From assembly GCF_001457035.1 (NCBI RefSeq), contig NZ_KQ758619.1, positions 124,001 through 188,000 on the forward strand: DNA of 64,000 nt. The letters run 5' to 3'. Position 1 is the first letter of the stretch; each line of letters opens with the position of its first letter. Position numbers and translations under genes: made by a program. The notes under the pieces are model-generated. The model was not told where the DNA came from, did not search any database, and was given only the letters and a program-made list of their open reading frames with translations. This DNA is from Fictibacillus enclensis (GTDB taxonomy: Bacteria > Bacillota > Bacilli > Bacillales > Fictibacillaceae). Shown here one piece after another: positions 1-8,209 of this stretch.

Positions 1-1
1 T

Positions 2-1111
2 ACCAAGGGCATTGTGCTTGATGAGGTGAAAAAGGATATCGGACTGGACTTGAATCAATTTGGGTTGGTTGTATTTATTTTTCAATGGGGGTTCACCCTT
101 GCCAGTGTTGTTATCGGTTACCTTGTCGATAAAAAAGGGCTGAAACTGATGATTATCATCGGCTCGATTATTATGGGTGCAGGCCTGTTTGGAACAGGTT
201 CGGCTCAAACCATTCTGTTTTTTCTCGGCTTTTATATGATTGTTGGGTTTGGGCTCGGGGCAATGACAGTGGCCTCGAATGCGATTGTTCCTTCCGTCTA
301 CCCGGACAAGCAGGGGCTGATGTTTAACCTCACGATGGGTGTTTACGGCTTGGGCATGTTTGCTACCCCTCTGATTCTCCGTTGGATGTTCTCCTCCAAT
401 ATTTCCTGGCGGGTGTTCTATATTGGAATTGCGATCCTTCTTATCGGCTTGATTCTCTTTGTACTGCTGACTAAGGTACCGGATGGAAAAGCTGACCGTG
501 CAAGCTTGTCAGCGTTTAAGGTCATGTTGAAAAATGCTCAGTTCATTTTTGTGATGTTTATACTTATCTTCTATGTATCTTCTGAGGTCTCATTTTTAAA
601 CTTCTTTCCAAGCTATTTAAAGTCACTGAATTTAAGTGGAATGAGCATGTCGGATAAAGGGAAGCTGGCCACAACGATCCTCTCCATTTTTTCGCTTCTT
701 TTCACGATTGGAAGGCTCGGCGGGGGCTGGATTGCCGAAAAGATCGGCGAGAAAAAGACCATTTTGATCTTTGCCTTTCTATCGGTAGCAACAGTCTTGA
801 TCAGCAAGTTTTTTGCAGATCAATGGGTCTACCTGTTTGCAGCAGCGGGACTTTTCTTCTCTGTTTTGTTTCCTACCGCAACAGCCATCGGAACGAAGCT
901 TTCCGAAACGGGAGGCTCTGCATTGGGACTTGTATACGTTGCTTCAGGTATCGGCGGAGCATTTGCAGGCTGGCTCGTTGGCGCGGTTTCCGAAAAAGTC
1001 GGATCCGCAGCGGGTTTCAATCTTCCCATTATCTTTTTGGCGATCCTTCTCATCTTCTCCTTTTTCGTCAAAGATGTACCTGATGACAAGGCAAAAACGA
1101 CCAATGCCTGA
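2..1111 (+). CDS. MFS transporter, 5' truncated by window edge
   Basis: Multi-pass carrier of the major facilitator superfamily; the frame is open to the left edge, so the true start lies outside. The visible 370 codons contain about eleven hydrophobic segments, the loop-2/3 signature region around VDKKGLKLM, and a second such loop AEKIGEKKT in the C-terminal half, as expected for the 6+6 fold. The family moves small solutes across the cytoplasmic membrane by facilitated or ion-coupled transport. The sequence is reminiscent of the oxalate/formate and sugar-phosphate antiporter branches, but I cannot assign a substrate. It ends 146 bp before the YvrJ-type gene, with no clear T-run terminator between them. 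Confidence 0.85.
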   Translation, partial: TKGIVLDEVKKDIGLDLNQFGLVVFIFQWGFTLASVVIGYLVDKKGLKLMIIIGSIIMGAGLFGTGSAQTILFFLGFYMIVGFGLGAMTVASNAIVPSVYPDKQGLMFNLTMGVYGLGMFATPLILRWMFSSNISWRVFYIGIAILLIGLILFVLLTKVPDGKADRASLSAFKVMLKNAQFIFVMFILIFYVSSEVSFLNFFPSYLKSLNLSGMSMSDKGKLATTILSIFSLLFTIGRLGGGWIAEKIGEKKTILIFAFLSVATVLISKFFADQWVYLFAAAGLFFSVLFPTATAIGTKLSETGGSALGLVYVASGIGGAFAGWLVGAVSEKVGSAAGFNLPIIFLAILLIFSFFVKDVPDDKAKTTNA

Positions 1112-1197
1112 GAAGAAAAGAGCAAGCAGTTCCTGGGTCTTTCGACCTGTTTTTAAAAACGGTATAAGGTATGATGGTAAATTTTTCTGTTCGGGTT

Positions 1198-1203
1198 TAT
1201 ACT
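1198..1203 (+). promoter_or_regulatory. Putative -10 box of the YvrJ-type gene
   Basis: TATACT two bases before a LexA-type palindrome. No good -35 hexamer is seen at 17 bp, so the promoter may be weak or activator-assisted. The operator would cover the start point. Confidence 0.4.
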
Positions 1204-1204
1204 A

Positions 1205-1230
1205 TTTTTACGAACATTTGTTCGTAAAAA
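1205..1230. promoter_or_regulatory. LexA/SOS-box-type operator
   Basis: A perfect inverted repeat with 12-bp arms and a 2-bp centre. Its core CGAACATTTGTTCG (1211-1224) fits the Bacillus LexA (DinR) rule GAAC-N4-GTTC. It lies directly after a -10-like hexamer and 28 bp before the start codon of the YvrJ-type gene, a position where bound repressor would block initiation. The match is seen in the sequence; control by LexA is inferred. Confidence 0.6.
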
Positions 1231-1257
1231 TACATGGTGAAGTGAGGGAGATCCAAA

Positions 1258-1494
1258 ATGAATACAGCTAATGATTGGCTAGGGCTTGTTAATCTCCTAG
1301 GGAACGTAGGTTTTCCGGTCTTGCTTGCTGGTTATTTAATGCTACAGTTTGAAAAGAGGATTCAAAGTCTCGAAGGGGTCGTCAAAGGATTGCGGGATGA
1401 ACTGGTGGATAAGGAAGAATTGGAAAAAAAGATAGAGCATTACGGAAAAAAGCTGAAGGAAAAAGAAGAGTCGAAAAAAACCGATGTTTCATAA
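1258..1494 (+). CDS. YvrJ family small membrane protein, probably SOS-controlled
   Basis: 78 residues: one hydrophobic segment (about residues 10-28, NLLGNVGFPVLLAGYLML) followed by a highly charged coiled-coil-like tail rich in Lys and Glu (30-78). The LGNxGFPVLLxxYL pattern and the following FEKRIQSL match the YvrJ family, which is short and of unknown function; this tail is longer than usual. The ATG has a GTGAGGGAG ribosome site. The LexA-type palindrome directly upstream suggests induction by DNA damage. Similar one-pass proteins include holin-like BhlA/UviB peptides and SOS division inhibitors, so a membrane-acting damage response role is possible but unproven. Confidence 0.75.
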   Translation: MNTANDWLGLVNLLGNVGFPVLLAGYLMLQFEKRIQSLEGVVKGLRDELVDKEELEKKIEHYGKKLKEKEESKKTDVS

Positions 1495-1545
1495 CTTCCT
1501 TCCGTTTCTGGTATGATAAAAGAAAACCAGAGGAGTGGGTTTAAC

Positions 1546-1917
1546 ATGAAGCTGTTTTTGATTTTGGGGGCAGCCAACGCGGCGGTTGCGGTTATGCTGG
1601 GTGCGTTCGGCGCACATGGGCTGGAAGGCAAGCTGTCAGAACGCATGCTCGAAGTGTATAAAACAGGTGTTCAATATCACATGTATCATGCTATTGGTCT
1701 GCTGGCGGTTGGTCTTCTCGCAGGAAAATTAACAGGATCCGGGCAGTTGCACTGGGCAGGGTGGCTGATGTTCATCGGAATCATTCTGTTCTCGGGAAGC
1801 TTGTACGCATTAAGCACAACAGGCATCTCCAAGCTTGGCATCGTTACACCATTTGGCGGCGTTGCGTTTATCGCCGGATGGGTGCTATTTATTGTAGCTG
1901 CAGCAAAAGGACTTTAA
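1546..1917 (+). CDS. ywdK: DUF423 family membrane protein
   Basis: 123 residues with four predicted transmembrane segments; FGAHGLEGKL and QYHMYHAIGLLA are typical of the DUF423 (YwdK/YgdD) family. The function is unknown. The ATG at 1546 is chosen because AGGAGTGGG lies at good spacing; an in-frame ATG at 1513 would add a non-conserved leader. It converges on gerQ as in B. subtilis and shares a terminator with it. Confidence 0.88.
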   Translation: MKLFLILGAANAAVAVMLGAFGAHGLEGKLSERMLEVYKTGVQYHMYHAIGLLAVGLLAGKLTGSGQLHWAGWLMFIGIILFSGSLYALSTTGISKLGIVTPFGGVAFIAGWVLFIVAAAKGL

Positions 1918-1921
1918 TAGG

Positions 1922-1952
1922 AAAAGAGCTTTGCGTCATACAAAGCTCTTTT
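1922..1952. terminator. Bidirectional terminator, ywdK/gerQ
   Basis: AAAAGAGCTTTG pairs perfectly with CAAAGCTCTTTT around a 7-nt loop, with T-runs on both strands, between two convergent genes. Confidence 0.85.
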
Positions 1953-1962
1953 TTGTATATCG

Positions 1963-2535
1963 TTACCTTGGGCTGTACGTAGCCATTCCTTGTGATTGTC
2001 CTTGCCCTTGTCCCTGTGACTGTCCCTGCTGCTGGCTTGATTGGCCTCCAAACGGATAGGTGTATTCAATCGGTTCATCAAACGTAATGTAATTGACAAA
2101 GACCATCAAGAGAAGATAGCGTTTTCCGCTCTGGGGATCGCTTAAGATGATATGGTCGCGTCCTGCAGCCTCGATGGTTCCTCTGAAGACCTTAGAATTC
2201 CACTTGTCACTGCCTTCAAAGGTTTGATAGATCGTAGCTACTTTGCCTTTATTCAGCCGTAAAATGTTCTCAATGTACGACTGCTCAAGCGGAAGCTGGC
2301 CGGGAGCGGCAATATCCGTAGGAGCCTGCCCCATGGCTGAGCCAAGTCCAAACCCCTGTGGAGGCATGCCCATGGACATGCCAGGGCCGCTGTAACCTCC
2401 GCTCTGTCCCTGCTGTTGTCCCTGCGGCATTTGCCCCTGCTGTCCCATCTGGCCGGATGGCGGCATCCCGTAATAGGGTGGCATGCCGCCGCCCATTTGT
2501 CCCTGCTGTCCTTGCGTTTGCCTGTAATTACTCAT
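1963..2535 (-). CDS. gerQ: Spore coat protein GerQ
   Basis: 190 residues. The N-terminal third is a low-complexity Gln/Gly/Met/Pro stretch, as in GerQ; the C-terminal domain (about 75-170: QSYIENILRLNKGKVATIY ... DHIILSDPQSGKRYLLL) is the conserved GerQ region. In B. subtilis GerQ sits in the inner coat, is cross-linked by transglutaminase Tgl and is needed to place the germination lytic enzyme CwlJ. The start at 2535 is preceded by AAGGGGGAT; an upstream in-frame ATG would add 38 unrelated residues. The C-terminus is again Gln-rich, which suits cross-linking. Confidence 0.93.
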   Translation of the reverse strand: MSNYRQTQGQQGQMGGGMPPYYGMPPSGQMGQQGQMPQGQQQGQSGGYSGPGMSMGMPPQGFGLGSAMGQAPTDIAAPGQLPLEQSYIENILRLNKGKVATIYQTFEGSDKWNSKVFRGTIEAAGRDHIILSDPQSGKRYLLLMVFVNYITFDEPIEYTYPFGGQSSQQQGQSQGQGQGQSQGMATYSPR

Positions 2536-2691
2536 GGTGTAGATCCCCCTTGTAAAAAGGTTTTGGTATCCGAAACAGTGTTGTTTTCCTTCCTTGCCTG
2601 TATAATTGCATAACTTTTTACGCGAAAAATAATCAGGAAGGCGCCACAAAAACTACAATTTATCATATGTAAACATGCAGAAGCTTAGACC

Positions 2692-2743
2692 AAAAAAAGC
2701 TGGCTCTCTGCTGCAGACCAAATCACAGCATTAGAACCAGCTT
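2692..2743 (-). terminator. Terminator downstream of hemQ
   Basis: On the minus strand AAGCTGG pairs with CCAGCTT, with inner TCT/AGA and CTG/CAG pairing, followed by seven Ts. Confidence 0.75.
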
Positions 2744-2763
2744 ACGTTATTTTGTGATAGAAA

Positions 2764-3510
2764 TTATACGTGCAAATAGCCCGGCACTGCCTCGCGGGTC
2801 AATTGGTTCCCTACATAGAATGAACCAAATTCACCGTATCGGGCACTCACTTCATCAAATCTCATTTCGTATACGAGTTTCTTAAATTGAAGCGCGTCAT
2901 TTGCGAAAAGGGTAACTCCCCATTCCCAGTCATCGAAACCAACGGAACCGGTAATGATCTGCTTCACTTTCCCTGCATAGCTGCGGCCAATCATGCCGTG
3001 GCTGTACATCATTTTCTTTCGTTCTTCCATCGGAAGCATATACCAGTTGTCATTTCCTTCGCGGCGCTTGTCCATTGGATAGAAGCATACATACTTCCAT
3101 TTTGGAAGCTCAGGTTTCAATCTTCCCTGAATCATGGGATCATTTTCTGGATCTACATTATTGGATGGGTTGTAGTTGCTCAATTCAACGACTGATACGT
3201 AGGAATAAGCCGGAGTTGTGAATTGGGCAAAGGTGGTTTTATTAAAGGCATTTTCAATTTCATTCAAATCTTCCAGTGTGGGACGCAGAAGCATCAGCAT
3301 AAAGTCAGCCTTTTGGCCAACGATGGAATAAAGAGCATGGCTGCCTTCTTTCCTGGCTTCAGCACCTTCCCATTTTTCCAAAAATGCCGTAAATTCCTTG
3401 ATGGCAGCTTCGCGTTCATTACCCGAAATGGCTTTCCACGCAATCCAGTCAATTTTGCGGAAATCATGCAGGCAATACCAGCCTTCCAGTGTTTGTGCAG
3501 CTTCACTCAT
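2764..3510 (-). CDS. hemQ: Coproheme decarboxylase (HemQ)
   Basis: 248 residues, the usual length of Firmicute HemQ, a chlorite-dismutase-fold enzyme that uses peroxide to decarboxylate two propionates of coproheme III to heme b. This is the last step of the coproporphyrin-dependent heme pathway. The catalytic Tyr is Tyr144 in FYPMDKRRE and the proximal His is His171 in [10 protein letters not shown]. It lies next to pta, as ywfI does in B. subtilis. The ATG at 3510 follows AAGGAGTGA. Confidence 0.95.
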   Translation of the reverse strand: MSEAAQTLEGWYCLHDFRKIDWIAWKAISGNEREAAIKEFTAFLEKWEGAEARKEGSHALYSIVGQKADFMLMLLRPTLEDLNEIENAFNKTTFAQFTTPAYSYVSVVELSNYNPSNNVDPENDPMIQGRLKPELPKWKYVCFYPMDKRREGNDNWYMLPMEERKKMMYSHGMIGRSYAGKVKQIITGSVGFDDWEWGVTLFANDALQFKKLVYEMRFDEVSARYGEFGSFYVGNQLTREAVPGYLHV

Positions 3511-3574
3511 GTATTGTCACTCCTTGGAATATAATAGTGCGTTTACTCTTAACCAATATACCATAACGGATGCA

Positions 3575-3612
3575 ATAAAAAAAAATCCCCGTCTCTATGG
3601 AAATGACGGGGG
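3575..3612 (-). terminator. Terminator downstream of spo0M
   Basis: On the minus strand CCCCGTC and GACGGGG enclose an 11-nt loop, then a run of nine Ts. Confidence 0.8.
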
Positions 3613-3627
3613 AAAATACCGTGCGAG

Positions 3628-4401
3628 TCACGCAAATTGCTGAATGGCAGCAGTAAGTTTTCCGGTTAAATGGGACGTATTCTGCAGTTCATGTTCCGTA
3701 AAGGAAAGGCGGATATGTTTTTCATCCATATCCATCGCCTCTTCAAGCAGTCCAAAGAGACCATTTGCTTTCTTGTCAATTTCAAGCAGGATATCCAATG
3801 TTGATCCGTCGCTGAAGAATACGGCTTCCAGCTCATCCAGTTTGCCCCTGAACATGCCTGTCGGAACATACTCAAACTCCTGGACGAATGGAAGGCGTCC
3901 CCTGTTATACCTGGAAGCAGCTTCACACTTTGCTTTGCGAAGTACGAAATCCAGCCCTTCGATCGCTTCCATCGCTTTGCTGACAAGCGGGTCGGGATTA
4001 ACAGTAATGTAATCCTTGTCTTCCGGGTCAACAGCATTTTTGATATCCACCCCTGTTTTCAGCCAGACCGGTGTAAGTCCGATGCTAAGCGGCACATCCA
4101 TAGGAAGACGAAAGACAAAAGGAATTCTTTTCTTTTCGCCGGGCTGAATGATCAAGTGATCTGTTACTTTCTGGCGGGCGACTGCTGCATGCTCATGAAT
4201 TTTTTTTTCGTCGGTTTCTCTTATGTACTCGGTCATCAAAAACAGTGAAACGGAATCAATAGGCTGTGCTACTTTGCCTCCAATAATCTGTACGGTACCT
4301 GTGATTTCCTCACCCGGAATAAAACGGTTTGAGTTTAGAATGGTATCCACCGTTGCCGCTCCGATCCCTATACTGGCCAGCATTTTATTCATGAATGACA
4401 A
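3628..4401 (-). CDS. spo0M: Sporulation-control protein Spo0M
   Basis: Arrestin-fold protein with the Spo0M pattern ASIGIGAATVDT ... NRFIPGEEITGTVQI near the N-terminus. A TTG at 4401 is the likely start: AAGGGAG (4411-4417 on the minus strand) lies 9 nt away and it gives 257 residues, close to the 258 of B. subtilis. The ATG at 4408-4410 abuts the ribosome site and the next ATG is too far. In B. subtilis Spo0M acts in the cytoplasm and affects sporulation efficiency and cell division. A SigW-type promoter lies upstream. Confidence 0.88.
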   Translation of the reverse strand: MSFMNKMLASIGIGAATVDTILNSNRFIPGEEITGTVQIIGGKVAQPIDSVSLFLMTEYIRETDEKKIHEHAAVARQKVTDHLIIQPGEKKRIPFVFRLPMDVPLSIGLTPVWLKTGVDIKNAVDPEDKDYITVNPDPLVSKAMEAIEGLDFVLRKAKCEAASRYNRGRLPFVQEFEYVPTGMFRGKLDELEAVFFSDGSTLDILLEIDKKANGLFGLLEEAMDMDEKHIRLSFTEHELQNTSHLTGKLTAAIQQFA

Positions 4402-4434
4402 ATCCAACATCTCCCTTGATTTGATAGTACGTTA

Positions 4435-4460
4435 TACGTGATTTAGCGTAAAAGGATTCA
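4435..4460 (-). promoter_or_regulatory. SigW-type (ECF sigma) promoter of spo0M
   Basis: On the minus strand TGAATC (4455-4460) and CGTA (4435-4438) are separated by exactly 16 bases; the SigW rule is TGAAAC-N16-CGTA, so there is one mismatch. It sits 34 bp upstream of the TTG start. In B. subtilis spo0M belongs to the SigW regulon, which supports the call. Confidence 0.55.
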
Positions 4461-4525
4461 TAAAAATTTACAAAATTAACCTCTTTTCCAACACGTCAAT
4501 TTTCGAAAAATAACAACTTTTTGGC

Positions 4526-4538
4526 AGAAACGCTTTCA
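4526..4538. promoter_or_regulatory. Putative cre site (CcpA) upstream of pta
   Basis: AGAAACGCTTTCA, a catabolite-responsive-element-like palindrome with two mismatches in one half. B. subtilis pta is activated by CcpA from an upstream cre; this site, 78 bp before the start codon, is in a comparable position. Confidence 0.4.
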
Positions 4539-4615
4539 ATTTTGGGTATAGGTTTAAAACCCACCCAAAGTAGAGTACCCTAGTATGGATTGCATAGGAA
4601 CAGGAGGCTACCCGC

Positions 4616-5587
4616 ATGAGCGATTTATTTAAAGAACTAAGAGAAAAAGTACAACAGGAGAATCCGGCCATTGTTTTTCCGGAAGGAACGGATGAGCGTA
4701 TTTTGAAAGCTGCAGCCAGGCTGGCAGAAGAGAATGTCCTCCGCCCTATCCTGATTGGCAATACAGGGGAGGTTGCGGCAAAGGCTGAAGAACTCGGTGT
4801 GAAGCTCGGTGAAATTCAGCTGATCGACCCAAAAGAATATTCCGAATTTGAAAGCCTAGTATCTTCTTTCGTTGAACGCCGCAAAGGGAAAGCCACGGAG
4901 GAACAGGCCCGTCAAATTCTTTTGGATGAAAACTACTTCGGAACGATGCTTGTTTATGCAGAGAAAGCACACGGACTAGTGAGTGGAGGGGCACACTCAA
5001 CGGCAGATACCGTCCGTCCGGCACTGCAGATCATCAAAACAAAAGAAGGCATTAAAAAAACTTCAGGTGCATTCATCATGGTTAAAGGCGATGAAAAATA
5101 TGTGTTTGCCGATTGTGCGATCAATATTGCTCCAACAAGTGAAGACTTGGCGGAATCCGCTATTGTCAGCGCCCATACGGCACGCGTATTTGGCATTGAA
5201 CCCAAGGTTGGACTTCTAAGCTTTTCAACCAAGGGATCTGCGAAATCTCCGGAAACAGAAAAAGTGGTGGAAGCTACGCAATTGTTGAAAGAGAAAAACC
5301 CTGATTTTCCATTTGACGGCGAACTGCAATTTGACGCAGCCTTTGTTCCTTCCGTTGCTCAAAAGAAAGCTCCGGATTCCGTACTAAAAGGAGAGGCGAA
5401 TGTTTTCATCTTCCCTGGCCTTGAAACAGGAAATATCGGCTACAAAATGGTTCAGCGCCTTGGCGGCTATGAAGCGATCGGTCCGATCCTTCAAGGACTG
5501 AACATGCCGGTGAACGACCTGTCCCGCGGCTGTAATGAAGAAGATGTATATAAGCTCGCATTGATTACTGCAATGCAGGCGCTATAA
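4616..5587 (+). CDS. pta: Phosphate acetyltransferase
   Basis: 323 residues, the same length as B. subtilis Pta. It converts acetyl-CoA and phosphate to acetyl phosphate in overflow metabolism, upstream of acetate kinase, in the cytoplasm. Family blocks are clear: AIVFPEGTDERIL near the N-terminus, ARQILLDENYFGTMLVY mid-protein, SFSTKGSAKSPETEKV, and the C-terminal FIFPGLETGNIGYKMVQRL. This is the short form without the N-terminal DRTGG domain. Start ATG after ACAGGAGGC. It is divergent from spo0M and convergent with lipL, as in B. subtilis. Confidence 0.96.
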   Translation: MSDLFKELREKVQQENPAIVFPEGTDERILKAAARLAEENVLRPILIGNTGEVAAKAEELGVKLGEIQLIDPKEYSEFESLVSSFVERRKGKATEEQARQILLDENYFGTMLVYAEKAHGLVSGGAHSTADTVRPALQIIKTKEGIKKTSGAFIMVKGDEKYVFADCAINIAPTSEDLAESAIVSAHTARVFGIEPKVGLLSFSTKGSAKSPETEKVVEATQLLKEKNPDFPFDGELQFDAAFVPSVAQKKAPDSVLKGEANVFIFPGLETGNIGYKMVQRLGGYEAIGPILQGLNMPVNDLSRGCNEEDVYKLALITAMQAL

Positions 5588-5630
5588 CAAAAAAGCACTG
5601 TGAGATGATTTACATCTCCAGTGCCTTTTC
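5588..5630. terminator. Shared pta/lipL terminator hairpin
   Basis: GCACTG and GAGATG pair with CATCTC and CAGTGC with a single bulged T. The T-run is strong on the minus strand and weak on the plus strand. The lipL stop codon lies inside the hairpin. Confidence 0.7.
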
Positions 5631-6443
5631 GTTTCGTTCCCAGACACGCTGATAATTATAATCGTAAAGCTGAATTTCATTAACGGACAGCGGTGAGGAA
5701 ACGAGATGGCTGCTCTCCTCCTGCAGAACATAGAGAAGGCGGGTCATCAAATCGCTGACCGTTAAAGGCTGGCCGGTGAGCTCGGACAGGGATGCCATCA
5801 CTTCAGGATGTATGTCAGGGTACGTGAATTTCGTTGTTTCCCCCTGTAGGCCCCGTTCGTAAAATTTCCGGATCGCTTCCGCTCGTTCAGACCCGCTGCC
5901 ATTGACACACAAGTAGATTTGAACGGCTGCTCCATTGCGGATCCGGCGCTGCGAGATGCCTGCAAACTTCTTGCCGTCCACACTCAGATCATAGCTTCCG
6001 GGGCAATAAGAATGGACAATTTCCCTCGCTTCAAATGAAACGTGATAAGGAAGCAGCATTTTTTGAATCAGTTCCACCATCGTGTCATAGCCTTTATTGA
6101 TTTCGATGCTGCTGTCCTTTTCGGGCAGAATAATGGAGATGTTCAATACGCCTTCATCAAGAACAACGGCAAGGCCGCCGGAATTGCGGACAATGACCCG
6201 ATAGCCTTTAGATTTAAGTGCGGCTACTCCCTCTTCCAGATGAGGAAGCCGCGTATCCTGGATTCCGAGAACAATCGTGTGATGGTGAACCCACGTGCGG
6301 ACAGTGGGAGAGGATTCCTCATTCCCAACGGTCGTGCACAGGGTGTCATCCATTGCAAAGGAAGACAATGCGTCAAAGGAAGGCCCCAGACTTGATTGGT
6401 CGATAATACGCCATTTTGGCTGAAATAACAGTGATGTGATCAT
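5610..6443 (-). CDS. lipL: Octanoyl-[GcvH]:protein N-octanoyltransferase
   Basis: 277 residues of the LplA/LipB/LipL cofactor-transferase fold. In B. subtilis LipL moves octanoyl from GcvH to the E2 subunits of 2-oxoacid dehydrogenases by amidotransfer. The catalytic Cys is probably Cys147 in [13 protein letters not shown], followed by [12 protein letters not shown], typical of Lip[14 protein letters not shown] is the substrate loop. It sits beside pta, as ywfL does in B. subtilis. It follows the methyltransferase gene by three bases, so the two are probably one transcript. Confidence 0.92.
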   Translation of the reverse strand: MITSLLFQPKWRIIDQSSLGPSFDALSSFAMDDTLCTTVGNEESSPTVRTWVHHHTIVLGIQDTRLPHLEEGVAALKSKGYRVIVRNSGGLAVVLDEGVLNISIILPEKDSSIEINKGYDTMVELIQKMLLPYHVSFEAREIVHSYCPGSYDLSVDGKKFAGISQRRIRNGAAVQIYLCVNGSGSERAEAIRKFYERGLQGETTKFTYPDIHPEVMASLSELTGQPLTVSDLMTRLLYVLQEESSHLVSSPLSVNEIQLYDYNYQRVWERNEKALEM

Positions 6444-6446
6444 GTT

Positions 6447-7247
6447 TCATCTTTTCTCCGCTTCAATGATAAATGTTTTGGGAATACCATGGTCAAAATC
6501 GCCGGGATGCGGCTCTTCCTTCAGCTCGGTAATAAACAGACCGGAAGCCCCGAGCGCGGTGACAATTTCACCGATCGTCCATTTCCGGATCGCCACTTGA
6601 TACGGCTTACGTTCTTCTTCTGTCGCATAACGAAGTTCGGGAAGGAACTTGGAATAGGAAACATCCACTGTTTCAAGTTCTGCACTGAAATAATCACCGG
6701 TTACTTTATGCTTTCTGACCGCCTGGCTTTTCCCTTGTGAGGTGATCAGTTTGGTAGATACCGGATGAAAGTCCTGCAGTATAAATTTGCCTCCGGGAGC
6801 AAGCAGGCCATGGACGGTTGTAAAAAACGGTACAAGATCTGTAAAATAGTGCAGAATTCCGTTTTCCGTTAATACCAGATCATAATCCCCGGTCAGTTCT
6901 TCTTTTGGCAGCGCCAGAACATCGCTTCGTACATACCTGAGCGGCACTCCTGCCTCCTCTGCCAGCTCTTTCGCATATCGTTCGTTCGGCTCTGACAGAT
7001 CGATCACGGTTGCCTCGGCGCCCAGCAAGGCCATGGCTACCGCTTTGCTGCCGTGAGAACCGAGCAGGTTGCAGACTTTTTTGCCTTTAACATTTCCAAT
7101 GTATGATTCAAGCGGGTTCAACCGCTTAAGAGGGTCTTTTTTTATTTTTGCGGCTGCTTTTGCCGGCTCGCCAAATCGATGGGTCCAGGCTTCGTACGAC
7201 TTTTCGTTCCATGCCTGCCCATTTTGGTCATTCTGAAATTGATCCAC
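6447..7247 (-). CDS. Class I SAM-dependent methyltransferase
   Basis: 266 residues with the Rossmann methyltransferase motifs: motif I VCNLLGSHGSKAVAMALLGA (about 60-80), acidic motif II TVIDLS, SDVLALP as motif III and YDLVLTENGILHYF as motif IV, the latter binding SAM. The substrate is unknown. GTG start after AGGAGG. It leads the lipL transcript with only three bases between the genes. I do not recognise this neighbour from B. subtilis; it may be a lineage-specific addition. Confidence 0.85.
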   Translation of the reverse strand: MDQFQNDQNGQAWNEKSYEAWTHRFGEPAKAAAKIKKDPLKRLNPLESYIGNVKGKKVCNLLGSHGSKAVAMALLGAEATVIDLSEPNERYAKELAEEAGVPLRYVRSDVLALPKEELTGDYDLVLTENGILHYFTDLVPFFTTVHGLLAPGGKFILQDFHPVSTKLITSQGKSQAVRKHKVTGDYFSAELETVDVSYSKFLPELRYATEEERKPYQVAIRKWTIGEIVTALGASGLFITELKEEPHPGDFDHGIPKTFIIEAEKR

Positions 7248-7403
7248 GAGTTAACCTCCTGATTCTATCGTTCACTCCTTAGTATAACGCAACAGTGAGC
7301 CATGCTTCCATGTCATACTATTTTATTGCAACTTTTTGGAATGTAATTACGTATGCATAGGTATAGTGAATGGAGCGAATGAAGAGAATGGGAGGGAAAT
7401 TCT

Positions 7404-7727
7404 TTGAATAGAAACTTATCGAAAACGTTAAAATGGATCTCGGGGGGATATGAAGCATTGCTTGGCATTCCGTTTGTCGGCGGGACAATTGTCCTTTCCT
7501 TTGCCTGGACGCCGCTTGCCCTTGCTCTCGCCCTCCATATCGTAACCCTGATCTTCGCTTCAAAAGAAGGAACGGCAAAACACGGAAGCATCACGGGAAT
7601 TGTCACCTCCTGCATCGCCTGGATCCCCTTCGTCGGAATGATCATGCACATTATCACCGCCATCCTGCTAATGGTCGACGCCTACAAACAAGAAGACATC
7701 GATGACCAAGTCGTAGATACCCAATAA
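7404..7727 (+). CDS. Small membrane protein of unknown function
   Basis: 107 residues, TTG start after GGGAGGGA. Three hydrophobic segments are visible (about 23-35, 37-51 and 69-92) with a Lys/Gly-rich loop KEGTAKHGSITG and an acidic tail. I do not recognise a family. It stands alone between the methyltransferase operon and a repeat element and has its own terminator. Confidence 0.7.
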   Translation: MNRNLSKTLKWISGGYEALLGIPFVGGTIVLSFAWTPLALALALHIVTLIFASKEGTAKHGSITGIVTSCIAWIPFVGMIMHIITAILLMVDAYKQEDIDDQVVDTQ

Positions 7728-7757
7728 AAAGAAGGCGCCCATGCCTTCTTTTTTTAT
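7726..7757 (+). terminator. Terminator of the 107-aa membrane protein gene
   Basis: AAAAAGAAGGC pairs with GCCTTCTTTTT around a 6-nt loop, followed by more Ts. Confidence 0.85.
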
Positions 7758-7789
7758 TTGTTCTAAAAGAATTTTGTAACAAGCTTCTC

Positions 7790-7930
7790 TGACAAGTTGA
7801 GAGTAGTGAAGGGTGCGAGACTCCAGTGGGACTAGCGTGACAGGTGAGACCAATAAGGCGCTTGCGCCTGGTGGGCTCAGCGCACGCCCCACGGAAAGCG
7901 AGCATCCCGAAACGGAAATAAACCACCTCC
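7790..7930. repeat. Dispersed Bacillaceae-type intergenic repeat, copy A
   Basis: Noncoding element with blocks GGTGCGAGACTCC, GGTGAGACC, GGCGCTTGCGCC, GGCTCAGCGC, GGAAAGCGAGCA and GAAACGGAAAT. The same blocks in the same order recur at about 29372-29615. GC-rich with several short inverted repeats (GGCGC/GCGCC), so it could fold as RNA. Similar blocks are common between genes in Bacillaceae from memory; their function is unknown. The rest of the 7728-8209 gap is AT-rich and holds only the ywfO promoter region. Confidence 0.65.
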
Positions 7931-8040
7931 AAGAACAACAACGACTAATCGTAAATAGCTTTCTTTTTTGATTACAGAAGAAAAAGAAAGCATGCAAGCG
8001 AAAAAGAAATAAAGATGTCACAAACCGCTTCTTTTGTTTG

Positions 8041-8079
8041 TTGTTTCATGGTTCGAAACAACGTAGAATAGGGTATACT
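8041..8079. promoter_or_regulatory. Possible ywfO promoter with inverted-repeat operator
   Basis: TTGTTTC (8041-8047) and GAAACAA (8055-8061) form a perfect 7-bp inverted repeat with 7-bp spacing, 12 bp before a -10-like TATACT (8074-8079). The cognate regulator is unknown. Confidence 0.35.
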
Positions 8080-8209
8080 TCACATGAAAACATTCTAATA
8101 ACCTACACGATTATCCTTCTTTCGACAATTTTTCCTGAGAAGGGATTTTCTATTTTTAGCAGAAATTTAAATATAAACTAATTGCGGCTGAAGGAGCATT
8201 TATTAAAAT

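Noticed and set aside
813-1271. 152-codon frame overlapping the MFS gene
   Set aside because: A shadow of the MFS coding frame; no ribosome site and no protein-like pattern.
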